The notes: generated by a model from the sequence alone, not told the origin. Shown: positions 10,295 to 22,543, numbered from the stretch's first letter. The stretch: DNA of 64,000 nt from Narthecium ossifragum (GCA_963920575.1 OY986973.1:13347397-13411396); one strand, 5' to 3'. Numbers and translations are program-made.

Positions 10295-11686
10295 TGTTAC
10301 GAGCGGTCTACTCGTGATCCTCTCGTAATGGGTCTCTACTGCTCCAATCGATCAGAATCGCCCTGATCGGACTTGATTTGAGTCCAATTGGCTGAATCTG
10401 GATCGAATCTGGTTCAGATCTGGCTCAGATTGGGGTAGGACTCGACTGGGTCAAGTCTGGATTGGTTGATTGGCTCTTGGAATTGAATCTGGCTCGTATT
10501 GGGCTAAGTGGCTTGGCTGAAACGGCTAGGAGTGGGTTAAGTGGCTGAGCCAAATCAGAGTGGGCTGAGTCTGAATCAACTGGCTGGCTGAACCAAGTTA
10601 GAGTTGGCTGAGCCAACTTGGTTGGGCTGAACCGGAGTTGATCCAAGGGCTGTGGTTCGCCGGAGTAGATCGCCGGCGTAGGGACGGCGGCGGCGGTCGG
10701 GGTAGTGGCAGGGAAGGTCGCGGGGTGATGGGGAAGAGATCCACCGGAGTGGATTGGTCGGAGAGTGGCTAGATCGACGGGATCTGGAGGTCGACGGCGG
10801 CGGGGTTGGGTTCACCGGCGTCGGGGACGACGGGGAGCTCGGCTGGGGCTTGGGACGTCGGGAAGATGGTCGGGAAAGGGTCGTGGGGAGACGAGGAAGG
10901 CTTTAGGGATGGTTTGGAGGTGGAATAAGGATCGGGAGTGGTTGATGGCGGTGAGGACGAGGGTCGGGTTGCCGGGGGAAGAGGCCGGAGACGACGACGC
11001 GGGCGATGGAGGGTATGGCCGGAGTCGTGGTGCCAAGGGGAAGAGGATGGCAGGTTTAGGTGACGACGGGGGTGGCCGGAGAGGGGAGAACGGCGGTGAG
11101 CTAGGGTTTCCGGATAGAGGAGAGAGGAGGAAGAAGATGAACAGTAGCGGGTGACGTGGCGCTGATGTGCGGTGGGGTCGCTGACGTGGCGGAGAGAGAA
11201 AGTGACGGGGGAAAGAGAAACACTGGTGAAGGCGGTGCCGGCTGCGGGGAAGATGACCGACGGGGAAGAAGATGGATCTATGGTGGATTTCGGGTGGAAT
11301 CTACTTTACTTCTACTCCTATGATATTCTACTCCTATGATAACTTATCAACTACTCTTAATTATTCATCTCATGCATCATTATCTAATACAAACTACTGA
11401 GGTCCTTTTATAGAGACCTTGACAGAGTCCTAATCCACTAGAAAAACCCCCTTGCTTGATTAGCAAGTAATAAGGTTTCTGACTCAACTCAACTTCCTAA
11501 CTCAAAGGGACTCTTAATTAATTCCTAACAATCAAGTAGGACTCAATAAAAGACTAATGATAAATACTAATTAAATACTCTAGTTTGAACTAGGGAAGTC
11601 CAAGTCAAACTAGAAAAGAGGTTGAATCAGCTTGGTTCCTCTTCTGGGTTCGGGTCCAGTTGGTCGAGTCGGATCAACTCGTATCA
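10295..11686 (-). mobile_element. Solo LTR of family C
   Basis: Runs from TGTTACGAGCGG to ACTCGTATCA on the + strand with a perfect 5-bp target duplication, gcttt (10290-10294 and 11687-11691). Its true orientation is minus, as shown by the PBS and PPT of the complete copy at 36464. A TATA box (TATAAAA on the minus strand) lies at 11406-11412. The 1392 bp have no internal region, so this is the product of LTR-LTR recombination. Open frames in its GC-rich middle part are low-complexity and not supported as genes. Confidence 0.95.
11406..11412 (-). promoter_or_regulatory. TATA box of family C solo LTR
   Basis: TATAAAA on the minus strand within ggtccttttatagagacc. It is the same promoter core seen in the other family C copies. 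Confidence 0.7.
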
Positions 11687-11757
11687 GCTTTATGCTCACT
11701 CCTACCCGGGCTGCGTTTTGCAGGTGCAGGCGCCAGCTCTTCTTCAGTAGCCCCTAC

Positions 11758-14180
11758 TGTCGCGCCCCGACCCGCGAAAGCCCAACCGGGCCGGGCGACG
11801 CGAACCGGAACCTAACCAACGCGGAAAAAGAACGACGAGGGTTCCCTCTAACCTATTGGTCTCCCTAGCAATTCATCAAAGCCCCCAATTAAAACAATAT
11901 CAAAAGGCTAAACCTCGAATCTCAAATTAAAACTCAAGTATTAATTATACAAAACCTCGGAGAGGGGAAGTTCAAATACAATATTACTCCCGTAGGAGAC
12001 TATCTAACATAGGTATAAAAGCAATAAACGATCACCACCTCTCAGAGACCACCAGGCGCCGCCGCATCGCCGACCAACTGCCCGGTAGGGGCCACAGAAG
12101 AGGAACTGACGCCTGCACCTACAAAACGCAGCCCCGGGTAGGTGTGAGCACTAAGCTCAGTAGGGATCTACACTACGACACACAGAAGGAAGAGGGAAAC
12201 GTAACAGTGTCGCCCTCAAGCCAGACTCGAGTGAGCTACAATGGTCCCATTACCATTCACCGGTGATCTCTAGGCATATCCAACCATGGTCACCCCAACG
12301 GACTGGGCCCATCCTGGATACGCCTAGTGTCGTAGGGTTCCAGCTGTGGTCACCCAACTCGCCATGGGCCCACACTGATGCCCCTACTAACAGGAATGGA
12401 CACTGCCCAAAGAATAAGACCCGTCACCGGTGGCATCCTCAACACCTGACTTGAGGCCGACACGACCTCTACAATCATCAAACATCATGTGTACCAGTCC
12501 TCTAAGCCTATCATAAGATTCGACTGGACACCACAATTCAAACCGGGTCCAAACTACCCAACCCCGGTCCTAGGGCTAAGTCCGAGCTTCCAGCCTCGGG
12601 ACGGCGACCCAAGGATCACCCACGCCCTAACCAATGCAACTAATGCACACAACAACAATGCATGCTATGACATACACAGATAATAGGAAAGGTATGCAAC
12701 AGTATATCAAGCATCATTTAAGTCTACTGGATCGCTGCAACGGTACCACCAACCGCTGCCAGCCGATCCGCAGCGGGTCCCGGCATTACGACGGTACCAC
12801 GACCGTCAACCGCGGACTCCTGCAACGGGAAGCAACCCCGAAAACGGTGATGAACAAAATACAATATAATATTATATTCCGAAATATAATATTATATTCA
12901 AAAACACCCAAAGCCTCTACTTAGGGGCTAATTGATCCCGTCGATCCGACGCCCAAACGACGTCGGATTCAAGATCCAACTTAGCCACCAGTAGGTGTAT
13001 AAAGCATGATCAACATATCCAAAATTCATCATCATCAAACGGTTGGATTAACGGGAAAACACTAATCAAAATCGTTAATCAAACTAACTTACCCATTAAT
13101 TGCTGCAACGCAGCCCTTCAGTAAACAATTCATAAGAAATCGTACATAAATCGAAAAAATACGAAGCAAGATGGAATGGAAAGCTAACGAGTAGTTCTAC
13201 AACTCTTATGTTTATGAAAAGCCATGATCATGTACTCACCGGCCAGAAAATCCGCCGCAAGCCGGCTGTTTCTCAAGAACAGCAGAAAACCAGAAATCCG
13301 AGACTAATCATACATAAAACCTACTCAATCTCAACTGATTAACATGAAACTCAAATCAGTTATTTTACAAGGCATAAGGAATCCAACAAAGCAAGGATCA
13401 ACAAGATCCAACGGCTAGATCTCAAGAAAACCCGAAAAGAACATCAGTAGGTATAACCCTACCTAGCTGCGCTTTCCTCGGCTGATTCCCCGCGATTTGA
13501 TCGCCAACAAGCTGCCAAACCACACCAGGAGCCTTCCTCTCGTTGTCACGAATCCAACGAGCCAAAGAACACCCAATTTGGTGGCCGGAGGAGGGAGAAC
13601 GGAGGGAAAGAAGTTCGCCGGCGGAGAAGGGAAGAAACAGAGCACCGCGGGAAAGAGAGAAGGAAGGAAGAAGAAGAGAAGAGAAAGAGGAAGAGGAGGG
13701 GAAGAAAAGGAGGGGAAAGCCTGGGGAAAGGCCGGGAAAATGGGAAAAAGCTGGGGAAAAGGGAGGGGAAGACTTCTCTCCCTGACAGGGGAGAGCGACG
13801 GCCGACGGCCGTCCTCGCGAAAGAGAAAACCCACCGACTCGATCATGATCGATCTCCAGGGCATGTGAGATCGATCTCCTTTGCAATCGAGATCGATCTC
13901 CTTGAAATCCAGATCGATCTTCTTTGCAAAAAGGGCCAGATCGATCTCCCTAGCCATCCAGATCGATCTCCTTTACTCAGAAAGGCAAACTTGGGCTAAA
14001 ACACAAGCCCAAGCTCAGATCTTCCGATCTCGGGTTCACCTAGCCATTCTAAACAAACACGAACACAGACAAGGCCAGTGTGTGCACACGCGGGTGTGAA
14101 ACAAACCAATAAGGCGCAATTTATCAAATTGCCCTTGCGGTCTACAGCGAGCCACAGGGGTAGAGGGGCAGGTCCTCACA
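11758..14180 (-). mobile_element. Solo Tekay-like LTR D, reverse orientation
   Basis: The + strand reads TGTCGCGCCCCGACCC to GGTCCTCACA, the reverse complement of a Tekay LTR. The target duplication cctac is perfect (11753-11757 and 14181-14185). The 2423 bp contain six GATCGATC palindromes between 13847 and 13968 (starts 13847, 13869, 13891, 13912, 13939, 13961) and the inverted UACG hairpin at 11987. No internal sequence remains. Long minus-strand frames at 13422-13957 fall in its pyrimidine-rich leader and are not taken as genes. Confidence 0.95.
13847..13968. repeat. GATCGATC array in LTR D
   Basis: Six palindromes with start-to-start distances of 22, 22, 21, 27 and 22 bp. This is the same 22-bp periodicity as in LTR B, in the same relative U3 position. 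Confidence 0.88.
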
Positions 14181-14549
14181 CCTACCGGGCAGGTGTTTGG
14201 TGGCGCGGCGGCGTCTGGCAGGGTCTGAGGATCGGTGATTATCTTTTTACACTTTTGTTATAGTTAGTCTCCTACGGGAGTATGATGTATAAACTGTTGT
14301 AACCCCCCTCTGAGGTTTTGGATTATTATATTATATTTGTTGAGGCTTAAATTTATTGTAATATTCAGGGTTACTTATGAATTGAATTGTGAAATCAGTA
14401 AGTTGGGGGAACCCCTCGCCTTTATTTCTGCATTTAGTTAGTTTCCGGTTCGCGTCGCCCGGCCCGGTTGGGCATTCGCGGGTCGGGGCGTGACAAGATC
14501 GATCTCTTCTCAAGGGGAGATCGATCTCCCTTATGTCGATTCGTTTGCC

Positions 14550-14557
14550 TATAAAGC
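14550..14557 (+). promoter_or_regulatory. TATA box of LTR A
   Basis: CTATAAAG in the context gtttgcctataaagcaaac, just after the U3 palindromes. The same sequence and spacing occur in LTR J (56157) and, inverted and slightly changed, in the fragment at 17634-17643. Confidence 0.65.
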
Positions 14558-14898
14558 AAACGAGATCGTTATCCTTTGATTTTTTTGGATTATCGAGATT
14601 TGAGCCGCGTTCTTGCTGGATCTGAGCTCGTTTGAGGAAGATCTAAGGCCTAGCTGCTTGGATTTAAGCCGCTCTTACTCCGGTAGGGATTCCTACCTAC
14701 TTTTATCTCGGGGTTTTGAGTTTTCCGGATTGATTCATGTTCTTTTGCTTAGATCTCTATAGATGCATGCTTATTTCTCGTGTTTTCACCGGTTTTGGAC
14801 TCGTGGGATCTTGATCTATCAGATCCCAAAGTTTGGTTAGGTTTGGTTGTGTTTTCCGGCGGTATTCCTCGCCGGAAGCACGCCGGAGAACCCATTGG

Positions 14899-15130
14899 GA
14901 TCGATCCCCTTGAGAAGGGAGATCGATATCTTCTGGTGCGTCGCGCCGAGCCCGAGCGAGATCGATCCCCTGGAGAAGGGAGATCGATCTCTTGGTGGCT
15001 GGTGGCGATGAGTCCCTGGTCACGAGGAAGATCGATCCCCTTGGGAAGGGAGATCGATCACCTTCGGTTGACAGGGACGAGTTTTCCCTAAGTGCTAAGG
15101 AGATCGATCCCCTTGGGAAGGGAGATCCAT
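14899..15130. repeat. Four palindrome pairs downstream of the LTR A TATA box
   Basis: Pairs of GATCGATC (or one-base variants) start at 14899/14921, 14960/14982, 15030/15052 and 15102/15123. Members of a pair are 21-22 bp apart and pairs are 61-72 bp apart. The spacer reads like cccctt-gggaagg, so each pair can also fold into a longer stem. The array should lie in the transcribed leader. Confidence 0.88.
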
Positions 15131-16451
15131 CCCTTAGTGGCTGATGGGCGTTTTAAGTGGGTTTTTGCCCGCGGGGCTTTGTATGACAGTTTTCCTTACT
15201 GTCTTAATACTTGGTACATATGATTAAGCATGCTAGCCCTATAATAGGGCAGTGGTGAACCAGGGGAGTGATGACTCCTGGGATTGTGTAGAATAAACGG
15301 GCGGGTAGCCCTACAGCTTTCCATAGCCTTGCATGCCGGCGTGCGCCGAGGGCTCTATCTGCTATGTTTGTGAGCTGCTGTTTGCGGGGTTGTTTCCCGG
15401 TGCAGGTGTTGGAGTGGACTGCTGGCAGTTGGTGGTGGTACCACTGCAGCAATCCCTAGACCTTAAATACTTGTACACCACCCCGGGCCGGTAGGGTGCC
15501 GTGCCCAGACCTTGTATTTTATATCATCACATCCTGTTGCCTGCTTACATGTTTTATTCTGCGCATGTTCATATCATGCATCGTGTTGTGCACTAGTTGC
15601 ATCTGTTTAGGGCGTTGCCGATCCGGGGCTTCCGGGTAGCCCGGATCTATCTCTTAGGACCGTTGCGGGTAGCTTGGTCCAGGACTCAATTTGTAGTATT
15701 CAGTCTTTTCGATGATAGGGTTAGTTGGACATGAATATTGTTGTGTTTGATGTTTAGAGGTCGTGTCGACCTCGAGCCAAGTCGAGGTGTAGCCGGTACC
15801 CAGTCCTTCTAGAACTCTTGGGTGGCCGGTGTGACTACCCAGCGGTGCTATCCGCCAACAGTGCCCAGGATCCTATTGTGAGTTGGCAGTGCCGTTTCCT
15901 GCCTTACTGAGTGTGACCCAGTGTGTGACCAGTTCGCTGGAAGACCATGGCTGGGGCTCTCAGGGGCATCCGGTGGGGTTATGGGACCCCTGTGATACAC
16001 CTAGGCTTTGCTTGGGGGCGACACTGTTGTGTTCCCTCCCTTGTGAGTGTCGTAGTGTAGTGTCCCTGCTGAGCTTAGTGCTCACTCCTACCCGGGCTGC
16101 GTTTTGCAGGTGCTGGCGCGAGCTCTTCTTCGGTCGCCCCTACCGGGCAGGTGTTTGGTGACGTGGCGGCGTCTGGCGGTGCTTGAGAGGTGGCGATCAT
16201 ACCGTTTTAACCCTTTTGTTATAGATAGTCTCCTACGGGAGTGATAAATGTATATTTTCCCTGTTTTGAGGATATGTATCTATTTCAGCTCCAGTGTTTG
16301 AGGTTTGTAATTGTTGTTAACACAGGATGATTATGACTTGTTAGGGTAACCACTACGATTAGAGGGAAACCTCGCCAAAATTTCCGCAGTAGGTTAGGTT
16401 TCGGTTCGCGTCACCCGGCCCGGTTGGGCCTACGCGGGTCGGGGCGCGACA

Positions 16452-16870
16452 GTATACGTGCAACCCAAGGTTCAGGTTCTACTTCGTCATGGAAGCCAAA
16501 TAATGTGAAGGAGGAGAAGTCGGCTGTGAAGTCTAAACCCGAGCCAAAATAAGAATCCACCAGCCACAGTTCTCAAGGGAAACTAGATCCATCTGCTACT
16601 CAAACTCGTGATGTTAAGTGTTTTAAATGTCAAGGAAGGGGTCACGTAGCAAGCCAATGTCCAAACAAGAGAGTCATGGTGGTACGAGATAACGGTGAGA
16701 TTGAAACCGATGACGAGTCAGACACTACTTCTATGCCGCCATTGGAGGATATTGATGAGGAAGAGTATGCTGTTCATGGAGAAAGTGAGAATTTCTCTTT
16801 GGTTTTTCGTAGAACTATCGAACTTATCAGGATTTCCTGTGGCGTTCATCTACACTTATCAAACGGATTT
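16452..16870 (+). pseudogene. gag: Ty3/gypsy gag fragment with zinc knuckle
   Basis: Adjacent to the end of element A. A gypsy-type nucleocapsid zinc knuckle is clear (CFKCQGRGHVASQC, CX2CX4HX4C, about 16619-16660), followed by an acidic stretch with MPPLEDIDEEEYAVHGE that is familiar from chromovirus gag-pol polyproteins. Upstream of the knuckle the frame has a stop (TAA about 16550). The homology fades near 16850-16870. This is the most likely target into which element A inserted. No other part of this element is seen on the left, which lies outside the window. Confidence 0.8.
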
Positions 16871-17029
16871 CCATCCCCGTTTGTGGCGTCCTCACCTCAT
16901 ACCAAGGTTCTTGCTTGATTATAAGCAACGGGTCGCGGTTTCCATCCAAACCTGATTGTAGAACGATCCTACAAGCTCATCTTGCTACGGGTTTCGTCAC
17001 AGCTTGGCGAGGTTCGTATCACTGTCGAG
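16871..17029. other. Unassigned stretch between gag fragment and LTR fragment
   Basis: About 160 bp that I cannot assign to the gag fragment before it or the reverse LTR after it. No frame or repeat is recognisable. Confidence 0.4.
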
Positions 17030-17973
17030 CCAAAAAAGATCGATCCTTCCTCCCAGGAAGATCGATCATCCTCACGACAGAGGGCACCCTCTTGCCACGC
17101 CAAGGAAGATCGATCCTTCCTTCCAGGAAGATCGATCCTTCCTCCCAGGAAGATTGATCCTCCTCGTGACAAGGGGGATCCCGTGCTACCCAAGGCACAA
17201 AGATCGATCATCCTCACCAGATGATCGATCATGCTCGGGTTCAGCATGACCAACAATGAAGGATCAATCTTTCTCCCATAAAGATCAATCTTGTTGGGTT
17301 CTCCAGCGAACCTCCGGCGAGAAATATCGTCGGAAAACTCCCTCAAATCCCACAAAACCTTGGGATCTGGTAGTACGAAGGACTACGAGTTCAAAACCGG
17401 TGGAAATACTACAAACTAACAAGTAAGCAGTGAGATCTAAGCAAAAGAAAACACAATCAACTCAAAACTCAGAAAAACCGGAAACCAAACGTAGGTAGGA
17501 TCCCTACCTAGGCAATAGCTGCTTCAATCCCAGCTGCTAGGCCTTGGATCGTTCAAAATCTCTCCAAAATCCGGCGGCTCTGAGCTCAAGAACGCGGATT
17601 TCAAAAGGGATTCAAGGAAGAGGGTTACGTCCGTTTTATAGACAAACGAATCGACCTATGAATGATCGATCTTTCCCTAAGGAAAGATCGATCTTTCATG
17701 ACGATCGCGCCTTGACTTTCTGGCATTAAACGATCGATCTTCTACCAAGAAAAGATCGATTCCTTAGGTGCAGAAAGCTAGACTTGGGCTTAAACTTAAA
17801 CCCAAGTCTGGATCTTTCGATTCCGGGTCCACCTAACCTTTCTAATCAAACACTAACACAAACATGATCAGTGCGTGCACACGCGGGTGTGAAATAAACC
17901 AACAAGGTGCAATTTACCAAATTTCCCTTGCGGTCTACAACGAGCTATAGGGGTAGAGGGGCAGGTCCTCACA
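17030..17973 (-). repeat. Truncated reverse Tekay LTR (subtype A)
   Basis: The + strand ends GGGGCAGGTCCTCACA at 17973, which is the reverse complement of a Tekay LTR start. It contains the inverted counterparts of the TATA region (ttttatagac, 17634-17643) and of the GTAGG/CCTAC motif (about 17491-17510). Palindromes start at 17038/17060 and at 17108/17130/17152, each 22 bp apart. The distal half of the LTR is missing and the left boundary is approximate. Confidence 0.8.
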
Positions 17974-18124
17974 CCACCCGACATGTGGGTCCCGCCCCAT
18001 AATTGGGCATGGATTTGGCTAGCCCAGGTTGAGCCAAACTCCCAATCGCATCACTCAATTGGAAGCTTGCCTGAAATAAGATATTTAATTATATGTGCAT
18101 ACCAAGGCTATGAAATACGAGTCA
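17974..18124. other. Unassigned spacer
   Basis: About 150 bp with no recognisable frame or repeat between a truncated LTR and a truncated Athila pol. Confidence 0.4.
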
Positions 18125-18579
18125 CCTGAAAGAGGTGTTCATCTAGAAGACAAGCACTAATAGGAGTCTTTTCAAAGATATGGTCCAAAGGAAGGCGAGA
18201 CAGATGATCAGCAACTATATTCTCTGAACCTTTCTTATCCCTAATCTCAAGATCAAATTCTTGCAAAAGCAAGATCCATCGAATCAGTTTAGGATTGGCA
18301 TTCTTTTTAGCTAAAAGATGTCGCGGAGCGACATGATCAGTATAAATAAGGATTTTGGAACCTAAGAGGTAGAGACGGAACTTTTCCAATTCGAATATTA
18401 CTGCTAATAATTCCATTTCAGTAATAGTATAGTTTAATTAAGATTCAGAGAGGGTCTTACTAGCATAATTGATTACATGTGGAATTTTATTTACTCGTTT
18501 CCCTAAAATAGCTATTATGGCAGAATCTAAAGCATCACTTATTAGTTTAAAAGGTAAACAATAATCACGTGTATAAACT

Positions 18580-20400
18580 TGTCACAACCCCAACAACAAC
18601 CACAAATAAAAAGTTGTCAGACAAACTGCCAGAGCAGAAGGGTCAAGTTTGAATGTTAAACTGTACATTCTCAGGCAGAACCAGAAGAAGTAACATACAT
18701 AGTTGGGAAGCTCTAGAAGTCTACTTTCCGGAGAATTTTACGGTTCACGATTTCAAGTTTGCTAGAGAAAGTTACAGCATTTTAGTACCGATGGCGCTGT
18801 GCAGAAAGTAAAACTGAATTATGGACAAAGCAATACAAATTTGGTCTCAATTCAATTATGGCTTAGAAGAGGGGTTCTTCTAACATGTGTTTAGAAGAGG
18901 CTGGAGGTCAGGGATATGAAAAGGGGACTAAAATCCAAATTCCGATTAAGATAAGAGAGCTAATAGACACTTTACTCCTAGAGATCGACTTCAAAACTGC
19001 ATAAATTTTTAAATAGAACTTAAAGAAACTGAGATGTTAAGTACATAATTAAATAAAGCAGTAGAATCTACTGACCCAAAGGAGTTCAAACCACATTAAA
19101 CACACTGATTAACAACATAACTGCACTCCAACTTTCAGTTATACAACAAAGGTTGATACAAGACCACACCCTCTCCTACAAATCAATGCAATTTACACAA
19201 TCTACAGTCTTGAAACTTCTATACATATGCAAGCACTGAGCTACAAAACAACATCCTTGCACAAAAATCCAATCTTCCTCGCATATAAAAGATGATGCCA
19301 AGGTGTGGGAATAGTAAGTTAAACTTCACCTCCTGAAAAATATAATGAGAAATGGGATGAGTTAACTAGCCCAGTGAGTAAAAGGATGCTGAAATTTGAA
19401 TCTCACTATGTGCATCATACATAACACTACTGAAAGCTAAACTGAATCAAACAATAACACACTTCACGATGAGTTTAAACTAGATAGAATGTGCTCACTC
19501 TTCAGCTAAACAGAATAATCCGTAATTATAAAAGACACATAATCTGTACGAAATTCATTTCCATGATGAATCAAAACAGGTTTAAAGAAGCTGTGAGCAG
19601 AACAACTTAAGGAAGCTGTAAGGGATGTCTCCCCTTATTGTAAATGAACCAGATATTTAAATCCCCTGATATAGGACTTCCAATGGTAGCAAATGATGTC
19701 TTTAACATTTTAGGAAATCAAAACATATCCATAACATCTAAATCAACATCCAGTGAATGGCAAAACTTGCAGAATTTTAAAAGATGCATCCATATATACA
19801 TAGCAAGAATCTTCTATAATGAATCAAAACAGAAGATCATTTAAAGAATCTCATTACTCACTTAGACTTGTCTTGGCCTTCAATTCCCTTTTTTGAAATA
19901 GTCTTTTACCTTTTTCTCTCTTCCCTTGTTCTTCTTGATGTCCCCTCTCTTTTCAGCAAGCCTCCCCTTAAGGGAGATGATGAAGTGCTTCAATGTCAAA
20001 AGATGACTCTCAAACGTGGGGTTCTCCTCACTATGCTAATAAGACATGTGTCAAGCAATAAGGGATGAGCTGTCCCAACAGCCCTGATGTGTCCCCCACC
20101 TTCTTAATGGTTTGCCAACTCATCTACATGTTAAGTCTATTCTCTATCATGCTTAAGATCAACTAAAGAAAATAGATTTGACAAATAGAGCCTATACTAG
20201 AGGGCTGGTTACTCTAATTTACTTAATCAAAGAACAAAAAGGCTGCACATCACAATAGAGGATAAAAAATCATTAATCTAATAAACATCATGAAGTATTT
20301 CTAAGTTAAAAATTTAAATCTCAACAATGCTACTAAAAACATGGTGCAAGATTTAATGAAAAACATCAAAAGACATGAAAAGTAATCCTAGGGTATTACA
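18580..20400 (-). mobile_element. Solo LTR O, chromovirus-like
   Basis: Runs TGTCACAACCCC to GGGTATTACA on the + strand, so TGTAATACCC on the minus strand, a start common among Ty3/gypsy chromovirus LTRs. The target duplication aaact is perfect (18575-18579 and 20401-20405). The 1821 bp contain no pol homology. It is AT-rich and unlike the GC-rich Tekay-like LTRs elsewhere in the window. It lies within the Athila RT/RNase H connection region. Confidence 0.92.
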
Positions 20401-20932
20401 AAACTATAGGTGCGGTCGATAATAGATCATGGATGGTCTTAAAAGCAGTCAAACATGCATCATCGAAGACAAAAGGGACATCCTTGGCTAACAATTCACA
20501 CAAGGATTGAGAAATTTTAGAAAAGTCTTTGATCAATCAAAGATAAAATCCAGCACGACCTAAAAAAGAACGAATCTGACGCACAGATGACGATGGAGGT
20601 AAATTGGCAATTAATTCAACTTTCGCCCTATCGACTTCTATACCACGTTTAGAAGCAATGTGACCTAAGGAAATCCCTTCTTGAACCATGAAGTGACTCT
20701 TTTCCCAACCATGAACTAGATTGGTTTCAATGCATTGATTAAGAACTTTAGAAAGATTATCTAAACAAGATTCAAAGGAATTTTCAAATACAGAGAAATC
20801 ATCCATAATGACTTTAAGAAATTAATCAATCATATCAGAGAAGATGGCCATCATACACCTTTGAAAAGTCACCGGTGCATTACAAAGACCGAAAGGCATC
20901 CTACGGTATCCGAAAGTACCAAAATGGCATGT

Positions 20933-22543
20933 TGATGTCGCTCAAATGTGTCACGTACAGCGGTCGCGGTGCAATACAGCATAAGAGAGGTCGAATCCAT
21001 AGAGAGACAAGCAGGAAAGATCCAAAAACACAGATAACAATGTATCGAAAACAATCAAGAGCGTAAAAGTTAAGAAAATAGATCGAAGATGTAATGATGA
21101 GATAGAGTAACCGAAAGAAATCAGGATTTTGATAAGGCTAGGCTTCAGGAATCACTTCACTCGGATTTAGGTTCTTCTCTTCTCAATGGTTCATATGATA
21201 CTCAGTCAAGGGATTCACATCCCAATCACCTTAACCGGAAGATATGGAAACCTAATAAAATATATAAATGTCTCTTCCTACGATTGATTCTTCCTTATTA
21301 TAGGTCCAACTTCATCCAACCCAAACCTAAGAATATATGATACCGGCTATCACTACAGGCAACATATAGCAAAAGTTCATCGGGACAAAGCCCTAACTCT
21401 ATCTAACGAGATCTCTAACAATACACAATACCAACTCTCATAATCGGCAATGCATAGCAAAGATTTCACGAGATAAAGTAGGTAACAATAGATAAAACTA
21501 TGGGATTATAAGATCATGAAAGAAGCATAACTGGATTCATAATATTAATCATCCACATAGAAATCTATAATCTGAAAATAATCTTTGAAGATCCAATACA
21601 CAGAAAAGAGTTTAACAATTAAGATTAAAACTATGAACCATTATTGGAGAACAAGCCCTAGTCCTCGCTAGATCATCCGTCCGCCATGCCCGTGGATTAC
21701 TTGGCCATGGATGGAGATTCCTTCATCTTCTTCCTTTGGAAAATGTCCAGAAAAGAGCCTCCAAAAACGTCCAAGAACTCTCTAAAAATCTCCCCAAGAA
21801 GTCTACTTATAGGCTTTTGTGAAACCCTAACTCGGATTAGATCTCAGTCCTTGATCTTTCCCGCAGAGCCAAAAGAGATCGATCTCCCTTTGAAAAGAGA
21901 TCGATCTTCTTCCTTCCATGAACTCAGGATCTAGATTTTGCTCGACAAAAATCGATCTCCTTTGAAAACGGATCGATCTTTTTCCCACGGATGACTGACG
22001 CTTCCAGGTTCGGATCAATCCCTTCTAAAAAGGGGATCAATCCTTTTATTCCGGATCTCAGATTTCTCCTCACGGTCGGCATCGACCGTGGGAAGCGTTT
22101 TTCTTGACAGAGGCTGACGGTCGATCTCGCGGATGATGCGACGGTCGACCGTGGGTCTTTTTCATCTCTGGGTGCATAAGGGATTGATCTCTTTTGGAAA
22201 GAAGATCGATATCTTATTCTCTGCATATTTCTTCTGCTATTCTGCCCTGCGCTGGTTGTAGTAAAAGCACTGTAACTTCTCTAGGAAGCTCTAAATCAAG
22301 AACCGTAAATTTCTCCAGAAACTAGACTTCAAGAGCTTTCCAACCATGTATGGAACTTCATCTGGTTCATTTCGAGAAGGTATAGGTTTGGCGTTAAACA
22401 CCCATCTTTGCTTCAATTTCTTGCATAATACAAATAACTTTGTGAAGCAACATATAAGGACGAAATCATCTATATTAATCATGAAAACTAAGAAAATAAG
22501 CTGCTTTTAGTCATGTTCAGAGTGCACTTTCATGCACTCATCA
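20933..22543 (-). mobile_element. Solo Athila LTR
   Basis: Runs TGATGTCGCTC to CACTCATCA on the + strand. The minus-strand start TGATGAGTGCATGAAAGTGC matches the Athila LTR ends at 42932 and 61955. The target duplication catgt is perfect (20928-20932 and 22544-22548). It interrupts the reverse Athila RT just after its TFTC motif. Palindrome pairs occur at 21877/21899 and 21950/21971, plus GGTCGACC variants at about 22075-22155. Confidence 0.94.

Larger units (their letters stand above)
8371..14495 (+). repeat. Element B 3' LTR, split by two solo LTRs
   Basis: The three LTR segments are 8371-10294, 11692-11757 and 14186-14495 (about 2300 bp without the insertions). It starts TGTGAGCACCTG, matches the 5' LTR of B closely, and ends GGGGCGTGACA. 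Compared with the 5' LTR it has a longer stretch around 9120-9165 and the extra block ttcgcggttgacggtcgtgg near 9700. Downstream, the interrupted LTR of element A resumes. Confidence 0.92.
14496..16451 (+). repeat. Element A 3' LTR, distal segment
   Basis: Continuation of the LTR begun at 1279; the two parts total 2242 bp. The join is supported by the LTR at 55746, where the same blocks are continuous, including gcctataaagc. It carries a TATA box, a GTAGG/CCTAC inverted repeat at 14683-14700, palindrome pairs at 14899-15130, a TTTTGCAG site at 16102-16109, and ends GGGGCGCGACA. The 5' flank of element A is outside the window, so its target duplication cannot be checked. Confidence 0.92.

Noticed and set aside
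13422..13957. Overlapping long open frames on both strands in a purine/pyrimidine-rich stretch
   Set aside because: They lie inside solo LTR D, are low-complexity and recur as the C/T-rich leader of other LTRs (1857-2270, 8663-9076, 58521-58826). Not genes.
18580..20400. Possible host intergenic DNA or a DNA transposon between the Athila RT and RNase H
   Set aside because: TG...CA termini and a perfect aaact duplication, with Athila coding sequence continuing on both sides, make a solo LTR the simpler reading.
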